A DNA stretch of 64,000 nt from Kalymmatonema hyalinum WJT4-NPBG1 (GTDB taxonomy: Bacteria > Cyanobacteriota > Cyanobacteriia > Cyanobacteriales > Nostocaceae). The notes under the pieces were generated by a model. It was given only the letters and a program-made list of their open reading frames with translations. It searched no databases and was not told where the DNA came from. How positions within the stretch are numbered: position 1 is the first letter of the stretch; every line of letters starts with the position of its first letter. This document shows positions 46,866-57,300 of the stretch, piece after piece. The stretch covers positions 1-64,000 of the forward strand of contig JAHHIB010000030.1 in assembly GCA_019359075.1 (NCBI GenBank), written 5' to 3'. The position numbers and the translations under genes are program-made.

Positions 46866-49762
46866 CTGTGAAGCGAATTACCACATTTTTAGGCATTGTT
46901 TTCATTGCTCTACTTTGTACTCTACTCTTCCCGCAACTGAGCCATTTGTGGTTAGTTTGGTACAACGCTTTGGGGAGTGCGCTTAAGCTAAGCGTTGATT
47001 TATTGCAGATTAGTTTAATTGCCGTCCTCTTCGCCGGACTCCTGGTTCCCCTCGAAGCTTTAGGTTGGTGGGCAGGGTGGTATGGTGATAAAATTGATAC
47101 TAAAGGTCGCTTAGGAATATTAGAGGAAGAAATTCCACCGCAAACAAACGTTGTCCGATATGTCATTTACCTTGATGGTATCGGTCAAGCTTCATTCAAG
47201 TACTTTCCAGATGGCGACCAGTTTTTACGCTCCTTAGGGGTAGCTTTGCCAGATAATATTGTCATCATTCGAGGACTCATGCCCTACTCAGTCCTCAATC
47301 GACCACTTACCGAAGGTGGAATACTAGCGTCCTTTTGGCGCTTCGCGGAACGACGCAGTCAATCCAATACAGGTGGTATCCTCAACGCTTTGCTTGCCTT
47401 GACGATTAATATTCGCAATCTCCTCGTTGTTGCTGTTTCCGCTGACCAACGCTTTGGACCAATTTATAACCAAGGCACGGCGCAGGTCATGTACAATAGC
47501 CTCATTAACCACGGTTACAAACCCGGTAGCGGAGTACCGATTACACTGATTGGTTTCAGCGGTGGTGGACAGATAGCAATGGGAGCGCTTTCTTATCTTA
47601 AGCAAGCACTAGATCAGGCACCCATTGAGATTATTTCTTTGGCTGGTGTCATCAGTGGCAATAACAATGCATTATTGGTAGAGCATCTCTACCATCTGGT
47701 AGGTGACAAAGACCCGGTTGAGCGCTTAGGTCCAATTTTGTTTCCAAAGCGTTGGAGGATCTTCTTCTTATCTTACTGGAACCGTGCCAAACGCATGGGC
47801 AAAATCACTTTTGTTTCACTTGGTTCAGTGGGGCATATGGGTGCTGGGGGTCCTTTAGATGCCAACAAATTTTTAAGCGATGGTCGCAGCTATCTAGAGC
47901 AAACGGTTGACATTATGTCAAGCATTTTGCTAGAGGAGTATCCCTACAATCAAGAACTTGTTAAAAAGAAGATTAGCAATTACGAACTGTATCAGCAAGC
48001 AGCGTTTAATCGACCAGAATACTATCCTTTAAACCAGTCGGTAAACGCAGAACTTTATCGACCAATTGCCTCTTGGATGGGACGGCTGATTTTGCCGCCT
48101 AAAGAGCAACGCCAATCAGGTGTTCTGTTTGAAGTGCATCACGCAGATGAGCAACACAAACACTTGGTGGGACAAGTCGTGTATTTGAAATGGATTGACG
48201 ATCCTGAATCAAAAGTATCGGTTCAGTCAACGAAAAAGGATGTTCACCTCAACGCCCAAGCATTATACAACTACACGCAGGGGAACATCGTTCCGATTCG
48301 TATAAATCATTGGCGTCAGGTGACTCCATTGGAATCGCTGGCTGGTTCAAGACCCAATGATGATATAGTCGTGATGCTGCGCAACCCAGTGATGGTTGAA
48401 CAGAATGGGGAAGCGCTCACCCTTTACGTTACCAGTGAACCTGTGCAAATTTCTGGGCGCTTTTATGCCTTAGTGAAGTTTTTGCAGCCCATCCAAGAGG
48501 GAAGCGAACAGTTCCGGGTGGTTCATTTCAATCGCAACTCCCGTGAGTTTGACTCTGTTGAAGAAGTCGTGCTTTTGCCTGAGGTGATTCCTAATCAAAA
48601 CGGAATTTACAACTCAACCAACAGTGGTATGGAAAAGTCCCCCCTTAATGCCTCAGGTTGGTATATTTACGGAGCAAAAAATGCTTCCGGGATGTTTGTT
48701 GTGCAGGCGATCGCCCCCCGTGCTTTGTTGCGAGTCAAACCCCAAGACGTGATTGTTGGCAGAAAACCAGCGCGTAAATATCTTAGAAAACGCTCTTGGC
48801 AGAATATTACCAAGCATAAAGGACAAATACAATCTGTTTTTTTAAGTACGAGAGGTACGGATATCCAAAAAGCAGTCTCCAAATGGCGTGAAGGTGACTG
48901 TGCCTTGCTTGTACACGTGTATGGCGGTGTAGGTGGCAAAAAACGAGAACCTGCAGCTAAAGCTCCTGTATACTTTGGTCATTGCGCCTATGGAGTGGCA
49001 GAGGTGGTGCGGGAACCACTGACAGGAGAACTGCGCTTTGAGATTAGGTACCACCAAGTTTATTGCCACAACAATGATGGACTGATTGCAGGAAGTCTGT
49101 CTTGGACTCGTTATATGGGCGATCGCCAGTTTGGTTGGTTGGGAATTCGTCCCGTTTGCGATATCCTGATTAAATTTGATGCTCTGACACAAGACTACGA
49201 TGCAGATGAAGTAAAGCGTACACCATTGGAAGTTTTGAACCGTCAACTGGAAATCATGACAGCGCGTTACCGCATTGGAGATGGTACGGGTGCAACTTAT
49301 GTCGGTCCTGCAAATAACTGTACCCAAGATTCTAACCAGGCATTATATGCAGCGATTAGAGGCATTCAGACTGCCATTCAAATCAATCCTACAGAGATTC
49401 CGTATGCCATCAAAACCAATCCCCAGTTTAAAAATTGGTTACTTCGCCATCCCGAATATGCCACCAGCTTTAAACAGTTGGTGAAGTTAGGCACAGTTCT
49501 CAGACATCAGCTATTACCCTTTGGGGTTGCACGAGCTGACTGGCAGAACTCTACTGCAAGCCTAGGGAGTTCTCTAGAGGATAGTCCTCTACAACAAGTT
49601 TTCAAAGCTTTAGTGAGTTGGCGAACTATTCTGCCTCGAAAGGCAAACGATAGCGTAACGCAGATATTTTTGAAACAAGGAGCATCTGTGTGGATACTAA
49701 GCTCCAGTCAAATAGGCAACTTAGACCCAGATATTGCAGCGATCGCCCCGTTCACTTTTTAG
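46862..49762 (+). CDS. Large membrane-anchored protein with alpha/beta-hydrolase-like region, unknown function
   Basis: The 966-residue product has two N-terminal membrane helices (about residues 5-27 and 40-72). A region resembling an alpha/beta hydrolase follows, with a strand 'YVIYLDGIGQASF' (about 103-115) and a nucleophile-elbow-like 'LIGFSGGGQIAMGAL' (about 231-245, GxSxG). A candidate His lies in 'VSLGSVGHMGAGGPLD' (about 325). The remaining 600 residues are soluble and unfamiliar. The gene overlaps the Yip1-like gene by four bases. I do not recognise a named family; lipase/esterase-type chemistry at the membrane is a hypothesis. Confidence 0.6.
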   Translation: MTVKRITTFLGIVFIALLCTLLFPQLSHLWLVWYNALGSALKLSVDLLQISLIAVLFAGLLVPLEALGWWAGWYGDKIDTKGRLGILEEEIPPQTNVVRYVIYLDGIGQASFKYFPDGDQFLRSLGVALPDNIVIIRGLMPYSVLNRPLTEGGILASFWRFAERRSQSNTGGILNALLALTINIRNLLVVAVSADQRFGPIYNQGTAQVMYNSLINHGYKPGSGVPITLIGFSGGGQIAMGALSYLKQALDQAPIEIISLAGVISGNNNALLVEHLYHLVGDKDPVERLGPILFPKRWRIFFLSYWNRAKRMGKITFVSLGSVGHMGAGGPLDANKFLSDGRSYLEQTVDIMSSILLEEYPYNQELVKKKISNYELYQQAAFNRPEYYPLNQSVNAELYRPIASWMGRLILPPKEQRQSGVLFEVHHADEQHKHLVGQVVYLKWIDDPESKVSVQSTKKDVHLNAQALYNYTQGNIVPIRINHWRQVTPLESLAGSRPNDDIVVMLRNPVMVEQNGEALTLYVTSEPVQISGRFYALVKFLQPIQEGSEQFRVVHFNRNSREFDSVEEVVLLPEVIPNQNGIYNSTNSGMEKSPLNASGWYIYGAKNASGMFVVQAIAPRALLRVKPQDVIVGRKPARKYLRKRSWQNITKHKGQIQSVFLSTRGTDIQKAVSKWREGDCALLVHVYGGVGGKKREPAAKAPVYFGHCAYGVAEVVREPLTGELRFEIRYHQVYCHNNDGLIAGSLSWTRYMGDRQFGWLGIRPVCDILIKFDALTQDYDADEVKRTPLEVLNRQLEIMTARYRIGDGTGATYVGPANNCTQDSNQALYAAIRGIQTAIQINPTEIPYAIKTNPQFKNWLLRHPEYATSFKQLVKLGTVLRHQLLPFGVARADWQNSTASLGSSLEDSPLQQVFKALVSWRTILPRKANDSVTQIFLKQGASVWILSSSQIGNLDPDIAAIAPFTF

Positions 49763-49899
49763 GATTTTACTATTCTTTGGTTTGACGGGCATCCATCATA
49801 ACTCATATCATCTGGCTTTTAGTTTCACCTATTTAGTTATAGGAAACTAAACCGGATTTGGGGTAATTTTTTAGAATAACTCATAACTTATGATCTGCT

Positions 49900-50511
49900 G
49901 TGGATATCTCGATTCTCGTAAAAACTTTTATTGCAGTCTTTGTTCTTGCGGATGCAGTAGGTAATATACCAATACTTTTGGTTCTGACAAAGGGCATGGA
50001 ACCAGAAAGCAGAAACAGAGTTATAGATAAAGCGATAGTCGTAGCTATAGGAGTGCTTTTACTCTTTGCCTTTGGTGGTCAATTTATATTACGTTACTTG
50101 GACGTCAGCTTGGGTTCTTTGCGAGTCGCAGGGGGACTACTGCTGTTGTTGATTGCCTTACAAATGCTTCAGGGAGAATTAGATACGCCTGTTATCGATC
50201 AAGAGCGAGATGTCGCAATTACTCCACTTGCCTTGCCACTACTAGCTGGACCTGGTACTCTGACATCGGTGATGCTGTTGATGTCGGAATCTCCCAGCCC
50301 TCATATCAGCGTCATCGTGGGTATTGTAGGGGCAATGTTCTCTAGTTGGTTGATTTTGCGTTTAGCAAACGGTATCGACAAGTGGATCGGTGTAGAAGGA
50401 GAAGTGATTATCACCCAGCTTTTAGGTTTTTTACTAGCAGCGCTGGCGGTGGAGATTGGCAGTGCTGGGATCAAGGAGTTGTTTATGAACTACCCGCCCT
50501 TACTGCATTGA
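49900..50511 (+). CDS. MarC family membrane protein, C-terminus altered by IS insertion
   Basis: The 203-residue product starts at a GTG at 49900. It has six predicted membrane helices and the MarC/UPF0056 signatures 'FVLADAVGNIPILLVLT' and 'ITPLALPLLAGPGTLTSVMLL'. The physiological substrate of this family is unknown. The last residues (YPPLLH) are encoded by the end hairpin of the TnpB element that begins at about 50493, so the natural C-terminus has been replaced by a few IS-encoded residues. The core is intact and the protein may still work. Confidence 0.85.
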   Translation: MDISILVKTFIAVFVLADAVGNIPILLVLTKGMEPESRNRVIDKAIVVAIGVLLLFAFGGQFILRYLDVSLGSLRVAGGLLLLLIALQMLQGELDTPVIDQERDVAITPLALPLLAGPGTLTSVMLLMSESPSPHISVIVGIVGAMFSSWLILRLANGIDKWIGVEGEVIITQLLGFLLAALAVEIGSAGIKELFMNYPPLLH

Positions 50512-51840
50512 AGGGCGGGTTTCTACATCCTGCCCAGTAAGAGTAGATTTCTGACGCTTCACGCGCCCTAGTTGCTTCATGCTTCCTGCGGTTTTGCGGG
50601 TACGTGAAGTAGAGCTAGCGACATCAGCGTCTACGAGGCTCGTTCCAAACCCCGGTAGAATTCCTTTTGCCCAATAAAGCATAACTTCTGCGGCAGCGAT
50701 ATCCCTGTCTTGGACATATCCACATTGTTGACACTCATGAACTCTATCATCGAGTGTCTTTTTGTGTTGGTATCCACATTTAGGACAAGTTTGACTGGGC
50801 TTCACTTTCTTGGTTGGAACTTCAATGAACACACCACCAATTTGTTCTAGTTTGTATTTGATGGTGCTTTTGAGCATTCCAAACCCAACATCGAGTATTG
50901 ACTTATTCAAGCCAGCCTTTTGTTTTTTACGCTTACCTTTTTTTGCTTTACTGGTCATCTTGACGACTTCTAGTTTTTCAGTTGCAACGAAGCTATTACC
51001 GCTTACAATTTCTGCTACAACTTGATGTACCCAATTTTGTCTTTGGTTTCGCACTCTTGAAGTTAGCTTGCTCACCTTAGATTGGGCTTTCTTCCATCTT
51101 CTAGAAGCTTTTACCTTTTTCTTTCTGTTTGGTGCTTGTTTTCCTCTTTTCTGTTTAGACGCTCGTTTTATTTCGCGCTCAGCATTACGTAGAAACTTGG
51201 GAGTATCGATGTGTTGATGATTCTGTCCGTCGGTAATAGACAAAGCTGACTTACAACCCAAATCAATACCAATTGCATTCGTTGGTAGTATTTCGGGTTT
51301 CAGTACTTGTTCCAATACCTCAACGGTAATAGATGCATACCATTTGCCATTGCGATAAACAATTGTGCAAGTAGTTGGGGTTCCCCAATACTTAGCCTTG
51401 CCACGCATCTGAATGCGTCCAATTTTGGACAAAAGAATATATCCGTTTTCACCATTTGATTCAACAGAGTAACCAGTTTTAGCTGGATACGTCCATCCTG
51501 AGTAATGACGGATTGATTTGAACTTTGGACGCCTACTTACATTTTTAAACCACCGCTCAAACGCAAAATCTACTCTTTTAAGAGTAGCTTGCAAGGCTTG
51601 AGAGTTAATTTCTTTGTACTCTGTCCAAACCTCTTTGAATGCAGGCAAACTATTCTGTTGCTCGATATAGCTAACAGAGTGTTTGAACTTTTCGTATTGC
51701 GTAAATCTGTTGTATACAGCAGCGTTAAACAAGTCTTTGTGAAGTTTCCGGTGATACCGCAAAGACTGTTCTATTTGCTTGTTTGGGTATAACCGAAAAG
51801 TCATTCGTCTTGTCGCCACTGTTTTATTTACCTCCTACTT
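50484..51840 (-). mobile_element. IS200/IS605-type element carrying only tnpB (left end not resolved)
   Basis: The right end is marked by a perfect 9-bp hairpin (50493-50501 with 50511-50519), followed outward on the minus strand by GGGTAGTTCAT, within which the end lies. The left end lies somewhere upstream of the tnpB start at 51819 and could not be fixed. There is no tnpA, so it is an orphan-tnpB (IS1341-type) unit. A guide (omega) RNA is expected to overlap the 3' end of tnpB and reach through the right end into the flank. Confidence 0.7.
50500..51819 (-). CDS. tnpB: TnpB, RNA-guided nuclease of an IS200/IS605-type element
   Basis: The 439-residue product starts at a GTG at 51819 (the ATG at 51804 is possible). 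The RuvC-like active site is complete: Asp186 in 'AIGIDLGCKSAL', Glu281 in 'VATEKLEVVK' and Asp in 'QDRDIAAAEVM' (371-373). The zinc ribbon is intact, with Cys345/348 (CPKC) and Cys363/366 (CQQC). A Lys/Arg-rich insert lies between about 210 and 255. Length is normal. The stop codon lies inside the terminal hairpin of the element. The family is known to cut DNA under omega-RNA guidance; activity here is inferred. Confidence 0.93.
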   Translation of the reverse strand: MATRRMTFRLYPNKQIEQSLRYHRKLHKDLFNAAVYNRFTQYEKFKHSVSYIEQQNSLPAFKEVWTEYKEINSQALQATLKRVDFAFERWFKNVSRRPKFKSIRHYSGWTYPAKTGYSVESNGENGYILLSKIGRIQMRGKAKYWGTPTTCTIVYRNGKWYASITVEVLEQVLKPEILPTNAIGIDLGCKSALSITDGQNHQHIDTPKFLRNAEREIKRASKQKRGKQAPNRKKKVKASRRWKKAQSKVSKLTSRVRNQRQNWVHQVVAEIVSGNSFVATEKLEVVKMTSKAKKGKRKKQKAGLNKSILDVGFGMLKSTIKYKLEQIGGVFIEVPTKKVKPSQTCPKCGYQHKKTLDDRVHECQQCGYVQDRDIAAAEVMLYWAKGILPGFGTSLVDADVASSTSRTRKTAGSMKQLGRVKRQKSTLTGQDVETRPSMQ

Positions 51841-51842
51841 CT

Positions 51843-51910
51843 CAGCTAAGGATTTTTAGTGAGATTTAGTGATGTGTACAGACGCTTCAAACAACGCGTT
51901 TTTACATTGC
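51843..51910. repeat. Dispersed repeat, copy A (partner at 61927-61994)
   Basis: Aligned blocks CAGCTAAGGATTTTTAGTG, GTGATGTGTACAGACGC and a terminal TTTACATTGC are shared with copy B. TGTACAGACGC and GCGTTTTTACA form imperfect inverted arms. This resembles the widespread cyanobacterial TGTAGAGACG palindrome family. Confidence 0.6.
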
Positions 51911-52087
51911 CATCCTGGTAACGGTTTTGGTCTTATCTAAACCGTATTGGAATATAAAGCAGCATCTATGTTCGGGTGTGGGGTACGGGAAAAATCCCTC
52001 ACTACACCCTACACCCGTTCACGCGCAATGCCTTACGCCTTCTCTACATCTAATCTGAATTGACACACTGAATGTGGAAAATACTAG

Positions 52088-53815
52088 TTACAAAAGACCT
52101 AACTGCTCCTTTAACGCTTCTGGCACATTGACAGCGGTGTCGAGTCCACGTACACTCTGCCACTCCAGATTTTCGTTCCAGGTCATTTCTTCGAGGTTGG
52201 CATCACTGAGGTCTGCACCAGCAAGAATAGCATAGCTGAGATCAGTATAACTAAGGTCTGCGCCACTGAGGATAGCACCACTAAGATTACTACCACTCAG
52301 GTTAGCGCTGCTCAAGTTGGCATAGCTCAGGTCAGTACCAAAAAGCATGGCATTGGTGAGGTCAGCACCACTGACATCGGCTTCGGTGAGAAGAACTCCA
52401 CTGAGGTCGGCTTCGTTGAGAATGACTCCACTCAGGTCTACGCCACTGAGATCCGCACCCAAGAGAATAGCGCTTTTGAGGTTAGCGCCGTTGAGTTTTG
52501 CGCCGTTGAGTTTGGCATAACTTAGATCAGCCGCGACGAGAATAGCGTCTGTGAGGTTAGTACTAAAGAGAATTGTATCGCTCAGGTTAGTGCCTCTGAG
52601 GATAGCACCACTGAGGTCAGCACCACTGAGGTCAGCGCGGCAAAGATCGCCATGACTGAGGTCTACGCCGTTGAGGTGTGCATCACTGAGGTTAGCACCA
52701 AAGAAGATGGCGTCAGTGAGATTGGCACGAGAAAGTTCAGCATCTCTGAGGTTAGCGCTTGTCAGGTTGGCACCTCTGAGGTCAACATTGCTGAGGTCAG
52801 CACTGCTGAGGTCGGCACTACTGAGGTTAGCATGGCTGAGGTTGGCACCACTCAGGTTGGCACCACACAAATTGGTACTGCTGAGGTCGGTACGCTTGAG
52901 GTTGGCATCACTGAGGTTAGCACCGCTGAGGTTAGCATCACCGAGGTTAGCAGTGCTGAGGTTAGCACCACTAAAGTTGGTACCTGTGAGGTTGGCATCA
53001 CCAAGGTATGCGCTACTGAGGTTGGCACGGCTAAAGTTGACACCCGTCAAGTTGGCATCACCAAGGTATGCACCGCTAAAGTTGCCCCTTGTGAGAAATT
53101 CCCCAACAACATTACTAAAATTTCCAATTTCAATCGCATCGCTGTAGTTAATGATGCGAAGAAGTTGCGAAGTGAAAAAATGGTCTTTATCCCTTTGACC
53201 AGAGGGATAGAAGATAATTTCATGCTTCAGTTCATCTCGCTCTTGGGCATAGCGATGTAACTCCAAAAGCAAAATCATCGCATTGAGTCCCGTATTGATA
53301 TCTACCTGCCTCAGTCCGATCGCAATGTCTTGTGCTTGCATCTTCAGCATCTTTTTCAAAGGCAAGTTATGAGCAGGTGAAGCATCAATAAATTCCCCTT
53401 GACACCAACGGCGGTAAAAATCTTCTAAACGTTGGAAAAGTCGCACTGGGTAAAATTCATTATTAGCCATGAGCCTTCTCATGACTTGTGCTAAAATTTC
53501 AGGTCTTAGCGTACCACCACCCAGTAAATCGTATATCTCTTCATGGAGTTGCCGATCGCCTTTATTTGCGGTTAAACTGCTCCTCGATTTTGTCCATTTT
53601 TGCAAACTTTTTTGTACTCTCTGCTGAAATATAAATTCTCGCGAATTGCCTCGAGAACACTCTACTCTTTTGCCCTGCTTATTATTAATTTTTCCTAAAG
53701 GCGAAACTGCAAGGGAGCTAAGAGATGTTTTCTTTAGCATCTCTTTGAACCAATGCCCCTTCACACAAGTTCTCAAAAGCTGACAAATTTGAGAGAAATG
53801 TGACATACTTGTCAT
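52088..53815 (-). CDS. Pentapeptide-repeat protein
   Basis: The 575-residue product has a non-repetitive N-terminal region of about 240 residues. This includes the helical part 'LLGGGTLRPEILAQVMRRLM ... FYPVRLFQRLEDFYRRW', seen before pentapeptide repeats in cyanobacteria. About 60 A(D/N)LxX pentapeptides follow (residues about 243-550), such as 'ANLSGANLSDANL'. These fold into a right-handed quadrilateral beta-helix. No enzymatic domain or signal peptide is present. Many cyanobacterial members are of unknown function. The repetitive DNA gives long antisense open frames that are not genes. Confidence 0.92.
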   Translation of the reverse strand: MTSMSHFSQICQLLRTCVKGHWFKEMLKKTSLSSLAVSPLGKINNKQGKRVECSRGNSREFIFQQRVQKSLQKWTKSRSSLTANKGDRQLHEEIYDLLGGGTLRPEILAQVMRRLMANNEFYPVRLFQRLEDFYRRWCQGEFIDASPAHNLPLKKMLKMQAQDIAIGLRQVDINTGLNAMILLLELHRYAQERDELKHEIIFYPSGQRDKDHFFTSQLLRIINYSDAIEIGNFSNVVGEFLTRGNFSGAYLGDANLTGVNFSRANLSSAYLGDANLTGTNFSGANLSTANLGDANLSGANLSDANLKRTDLSSTNLCGANLSGANLSHANLSSADLSSADLSNVDLRGANLTSANLRDAELSRANLTDAIFFGANLSDAHLNGVDLSHGDLCRADLSGADLSGAILRGTNLSDTILFSTNLTDAILVAADLSYAKLNGAKLNGANLKSAILLGADLSGVDLSGVILNEADLSGVLLTEADVSGADLTNAMLFGTDLSYANLSSANLSGSNLSGAILSGADLSYTDLSYAILAGADLSDANLEEMTWNENLEWQSVRGLDTAVNVPEALKEQLGLL

Positions 53816-54336
53816 ATTTAATACTATGCACCTGCTGATGAACTAAAGCCGATATCAAAAAAATTGCTTGCCTACTAGAGTTTCAGGCACTGGAGAAAAT
53901 CGTATGACTTAGTACCATATTTTCTGAAAATAACGTAATAATGCAGATTATGGATAAGCAGATTCAGCGCGGAAAGCTCCTCTGTATTAGGGTATGCCTT
54001 TGGGCAAAAAATGTCTGCTTAAAAAGTTTTTCGTTTGTCAGTAACCTCCTGTTTTTATTTAAGTTGTTATACTAACTTCTCTACTTCTTTCTTAGACAAA
54101 TGTAAAGATAATACGAAGTCTGTGCTAAAGAAGCAATTGTTGGGAAAACTCCTACTGTAAGAGACTACAACAAAGCTGAAAAATCGTATCGACAACTGAC
54201 TTTTGAAAGGTGGCTGCTTGTCATTAAGCGGTAAAGAGTGTTTACAGATATTACCACTTAGTTAAAGAGAGTATGAGGCAGCTTTGTTACACAGATATTG
54301 GAAATAAAATAGAAATTAAGACCGGGGACGGATTGG
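53816..54336. other. Gene-free divergent region
   Basis: About 520 AT-rich bases between the divergent pentapeptide-repeat and metalloprotease genes. It should hold both promoters. No RNA gene, repeat or further frame was recognised. Confidence 0.4.
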
Positions 54337-57300
54337 ATGAGAAGATTTACTAGTTGTGTTATTGTGTTGCATTGTTTATTTTTAGGTATACCAGCTTCTA
54401 GCGGCACACAGGCTGGGAAGACGGTTGACACGGGTATAAGGAGACAAGGAGACAAAAAGACTTGGGGACAAGCAGACAAAGAGAAAATCTTTCCCCGACT
54501 CACATCCTTATCTCCCTCATCCCCACGCCAGTCGCCTCAACGGGGGGAACCCCCGCACGGTGAGCCAGCGCTGCAGGAGGGAAACCCTCCGCAGGCGACT
54601 GGCGTAAGCGCAAAGCGCAGGCTCCGCCAACGCGTAGCGTCTCCGCAGGAGATACCCCGAAGGGGCGCTGGCTCCTCATCTCCTGATCGCCCCATCTCCT
54701 TTGCGTCATGGAAATCGTCTCAGTCTGGAACACTGAACGCTACAAACTTCCAGAAACTGGGGTTACCACGAGAGCAAGTCTGGGTGATTGATGGGAAGCA
54801 ACAAGCACAGCGTCAATCTTTTATGTGGGTAGTTAAAGATACTAAAAAAGCTGAACAGCAGCCATTTTTGCAAGTACAGAACAGCTTAGATAAACCGGCT
54901 AAGCCGGATGAAAAAACTGATGTCACGCCGAAACCAGCAAAAAAGGAGGAATTAGAACCATTTGATAAAGTCGTAAAAGATACTGAAACGCTACAAGGAC
55001 TGTTTACTCTGTACCGAGATAAGGAAAAAAATAAAATTTATCTAGAAATTAAGCCGGAGCAACTTAATAAAAATTATTTAGCGACAGCAACGTTAGAGTC
55101 TGGCATTGGCGAAGCTGGAATCTATAGTGGGATGCCGTTGCAAGATTTTTTGTTTTACTTCCAGCGGATGAGTAATAAAGTGCAATTTGTGGTAAAGAAT
55201 GTTAATTTTCGCACCCGCGAAGGAGATCCACAACAGCGATCGCTCGCCCGGTCTTTCAGTGACTCAGTTCTCTACTCAGTAACCATTAAAAGCATACACC
55301 CAGAACGCAAAACAATTCTCATCGACTTGGGGGACGTGCTGCTGACAGACTTGGCTGGATTATCTTTCAGTTTAGGAGTTGCTCCAGCCGCAGATAAATC
55401 CTATTTTGGAACTGCTAAAGCCTTTCCCCAAAATATGGAAATCGAGTCGGTGTTGAATTTCACCAACACCCGTGTCAATATTGAAAAGCTCCGTTTTGGT
55501 GCGCTTCCAGACCCTCGAGGCTTCACTTTACGCGTTCATTATAGTTTGTCCGAACTTCCACAGAACAATTACCGATCGCGTTTAGCCGATGAACGTGTTG
55601 GCTATTTTATCACCGCCTACCAAGACTTATCCAACGACGAGCGTAAAGAGCCATTTGTCCGCTACATTAACCGTTGGCATTTAGAAAAACAAAACCCCAG
55701 CGCTGCACTTTCTCCACCCAAAAAACCCATTGTCTTCTGGATTGATAACGCAGTACCCTTAGAGTATCGCGATGCGATCAAAGAAGGCGTCTTGATGTGG
55801 AATAAAGCCTTTGAAAAGGCAGGATTCAAGGATGCAATTCAAGTGCGTCAAATGCCGGATGACGCCACCTGGGATCCAGCAGATATACGCTACAACACAA
55901 TTCGCTGGATTAACACCGTAGATGGATATTTTGCTCTGGGACCATCCCGCGTTAACCCTTTGACTGGTGAAATTTTGGATGCAGACATTCTCGTAGATGG
56001 CAGCTTTATACGCGCACTCAAGAATGAGTATCCTAAAGTTGTACAACTCAACCAAACACAAAATCAGACGCCGCTGTCTGCGTTGATGGAAAACAGCCTG
56101 CTTTGCGCCAATAAATTAGAGGCAAAAAATAGCGATTCCACGCAGAGTTTGGAAATGGAGGGGTTAACCAACAATTTATCAAAACTGGCAGGTCAGTACG
56201 ACCTTTGCTATGGTATGGAAGCTGCTAACCAATTTGCTTATGGTTCACTGGCAATGAAACTTTTGCGAGACGTCCCGCCAAGTAATGAGCAAATGAAGGA
56301 GTATATTCATCAATATTTACGGTTAATTATTGCTCATGAAGTGGGACACACTTTGGGGTTAAGGCATAACTTCCGTGGAAGCACTCTGCTGAGTCCAGAA
56401 CAGATGAACAATAGAGATATCACTCGCACCAAAGGTCTGATTACGTCAGTGATGGACTATATTCCACCAAATATTGCACCCCGAGGCACTAAGCAGGGAG
56501 ATTATTTTCCCAAGATGATCGGACCTTATGATGAGTGGGCGATTCAGTACGGCTACACACCAATTCCAGCAGCAACTACCACAACAGAAAAACCATTTTT
56601 GGATAAGCTTGCCAACCAATCAGACAAGCCTGAGTTAAGTTATTCCACAGATGAAGATGTGTTTGACCTTGACCCCACTGCTAATGCTTGGGATAACAGC
56701 AGTAATGTGCTGCTTTATTCTCATTGGCAATTGGATAATGCGCGGGTTATGTGGCAGCGTCTCAACCAAGATGACCTGTTGTCTGGCAAGAGTTTTAGTG
56801 ATGTGAAAGAACAATTTGGTACGGTATTCAGTAACTATTTCCAAAATATTTACTACATTACAAAATATGTTGGCGGTCAGTCTTTCTACAGGGTTCAACC
56901 TGGTGATTCCCAAGGGCAATTACCATTTCAGCCAGTCCCTGTGGAAAAACAACGGCAGGCGTTAGATATTATACAAAAATATGTATTTGCTGAGGATGCT
57001 CTTAGCTTCCCGCCAGAACTGCTGAATAAATTAGCACCTTCGCGTTGGCGGCATTGGGGCAGTTCTCCCCGGACTGGTCGTTTGGACTTTCCAATTCATG
57101 ATTGGGTATTGTTTATGCAGAGTTCGGTGTTGTCGGATTTGCTGTCAAGCGATCGCCTTTCCCGCCTTAAGGACATCGAACTCAAAACTCAACCCAATCA
57201 ATCTCTGTCTTTACCAGAATTATATGATACATTGCAAGACAGTGTTTGGACTGAGGTTGTGAAACCAAACGGCAAGCCACTCGTAATTTCGAGTTTGCGC

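Noticed and set aside
52652-53260. Long rightward open frame (202 codons, Glu-Val-Ser-Thr repeats) opposite the pentapeptide-repeat gene, with others nested
   Set aside because: It is an antisense shadow of the repetitive ADLSG codons; periodicity and composition follow entirely from the leftward gene.
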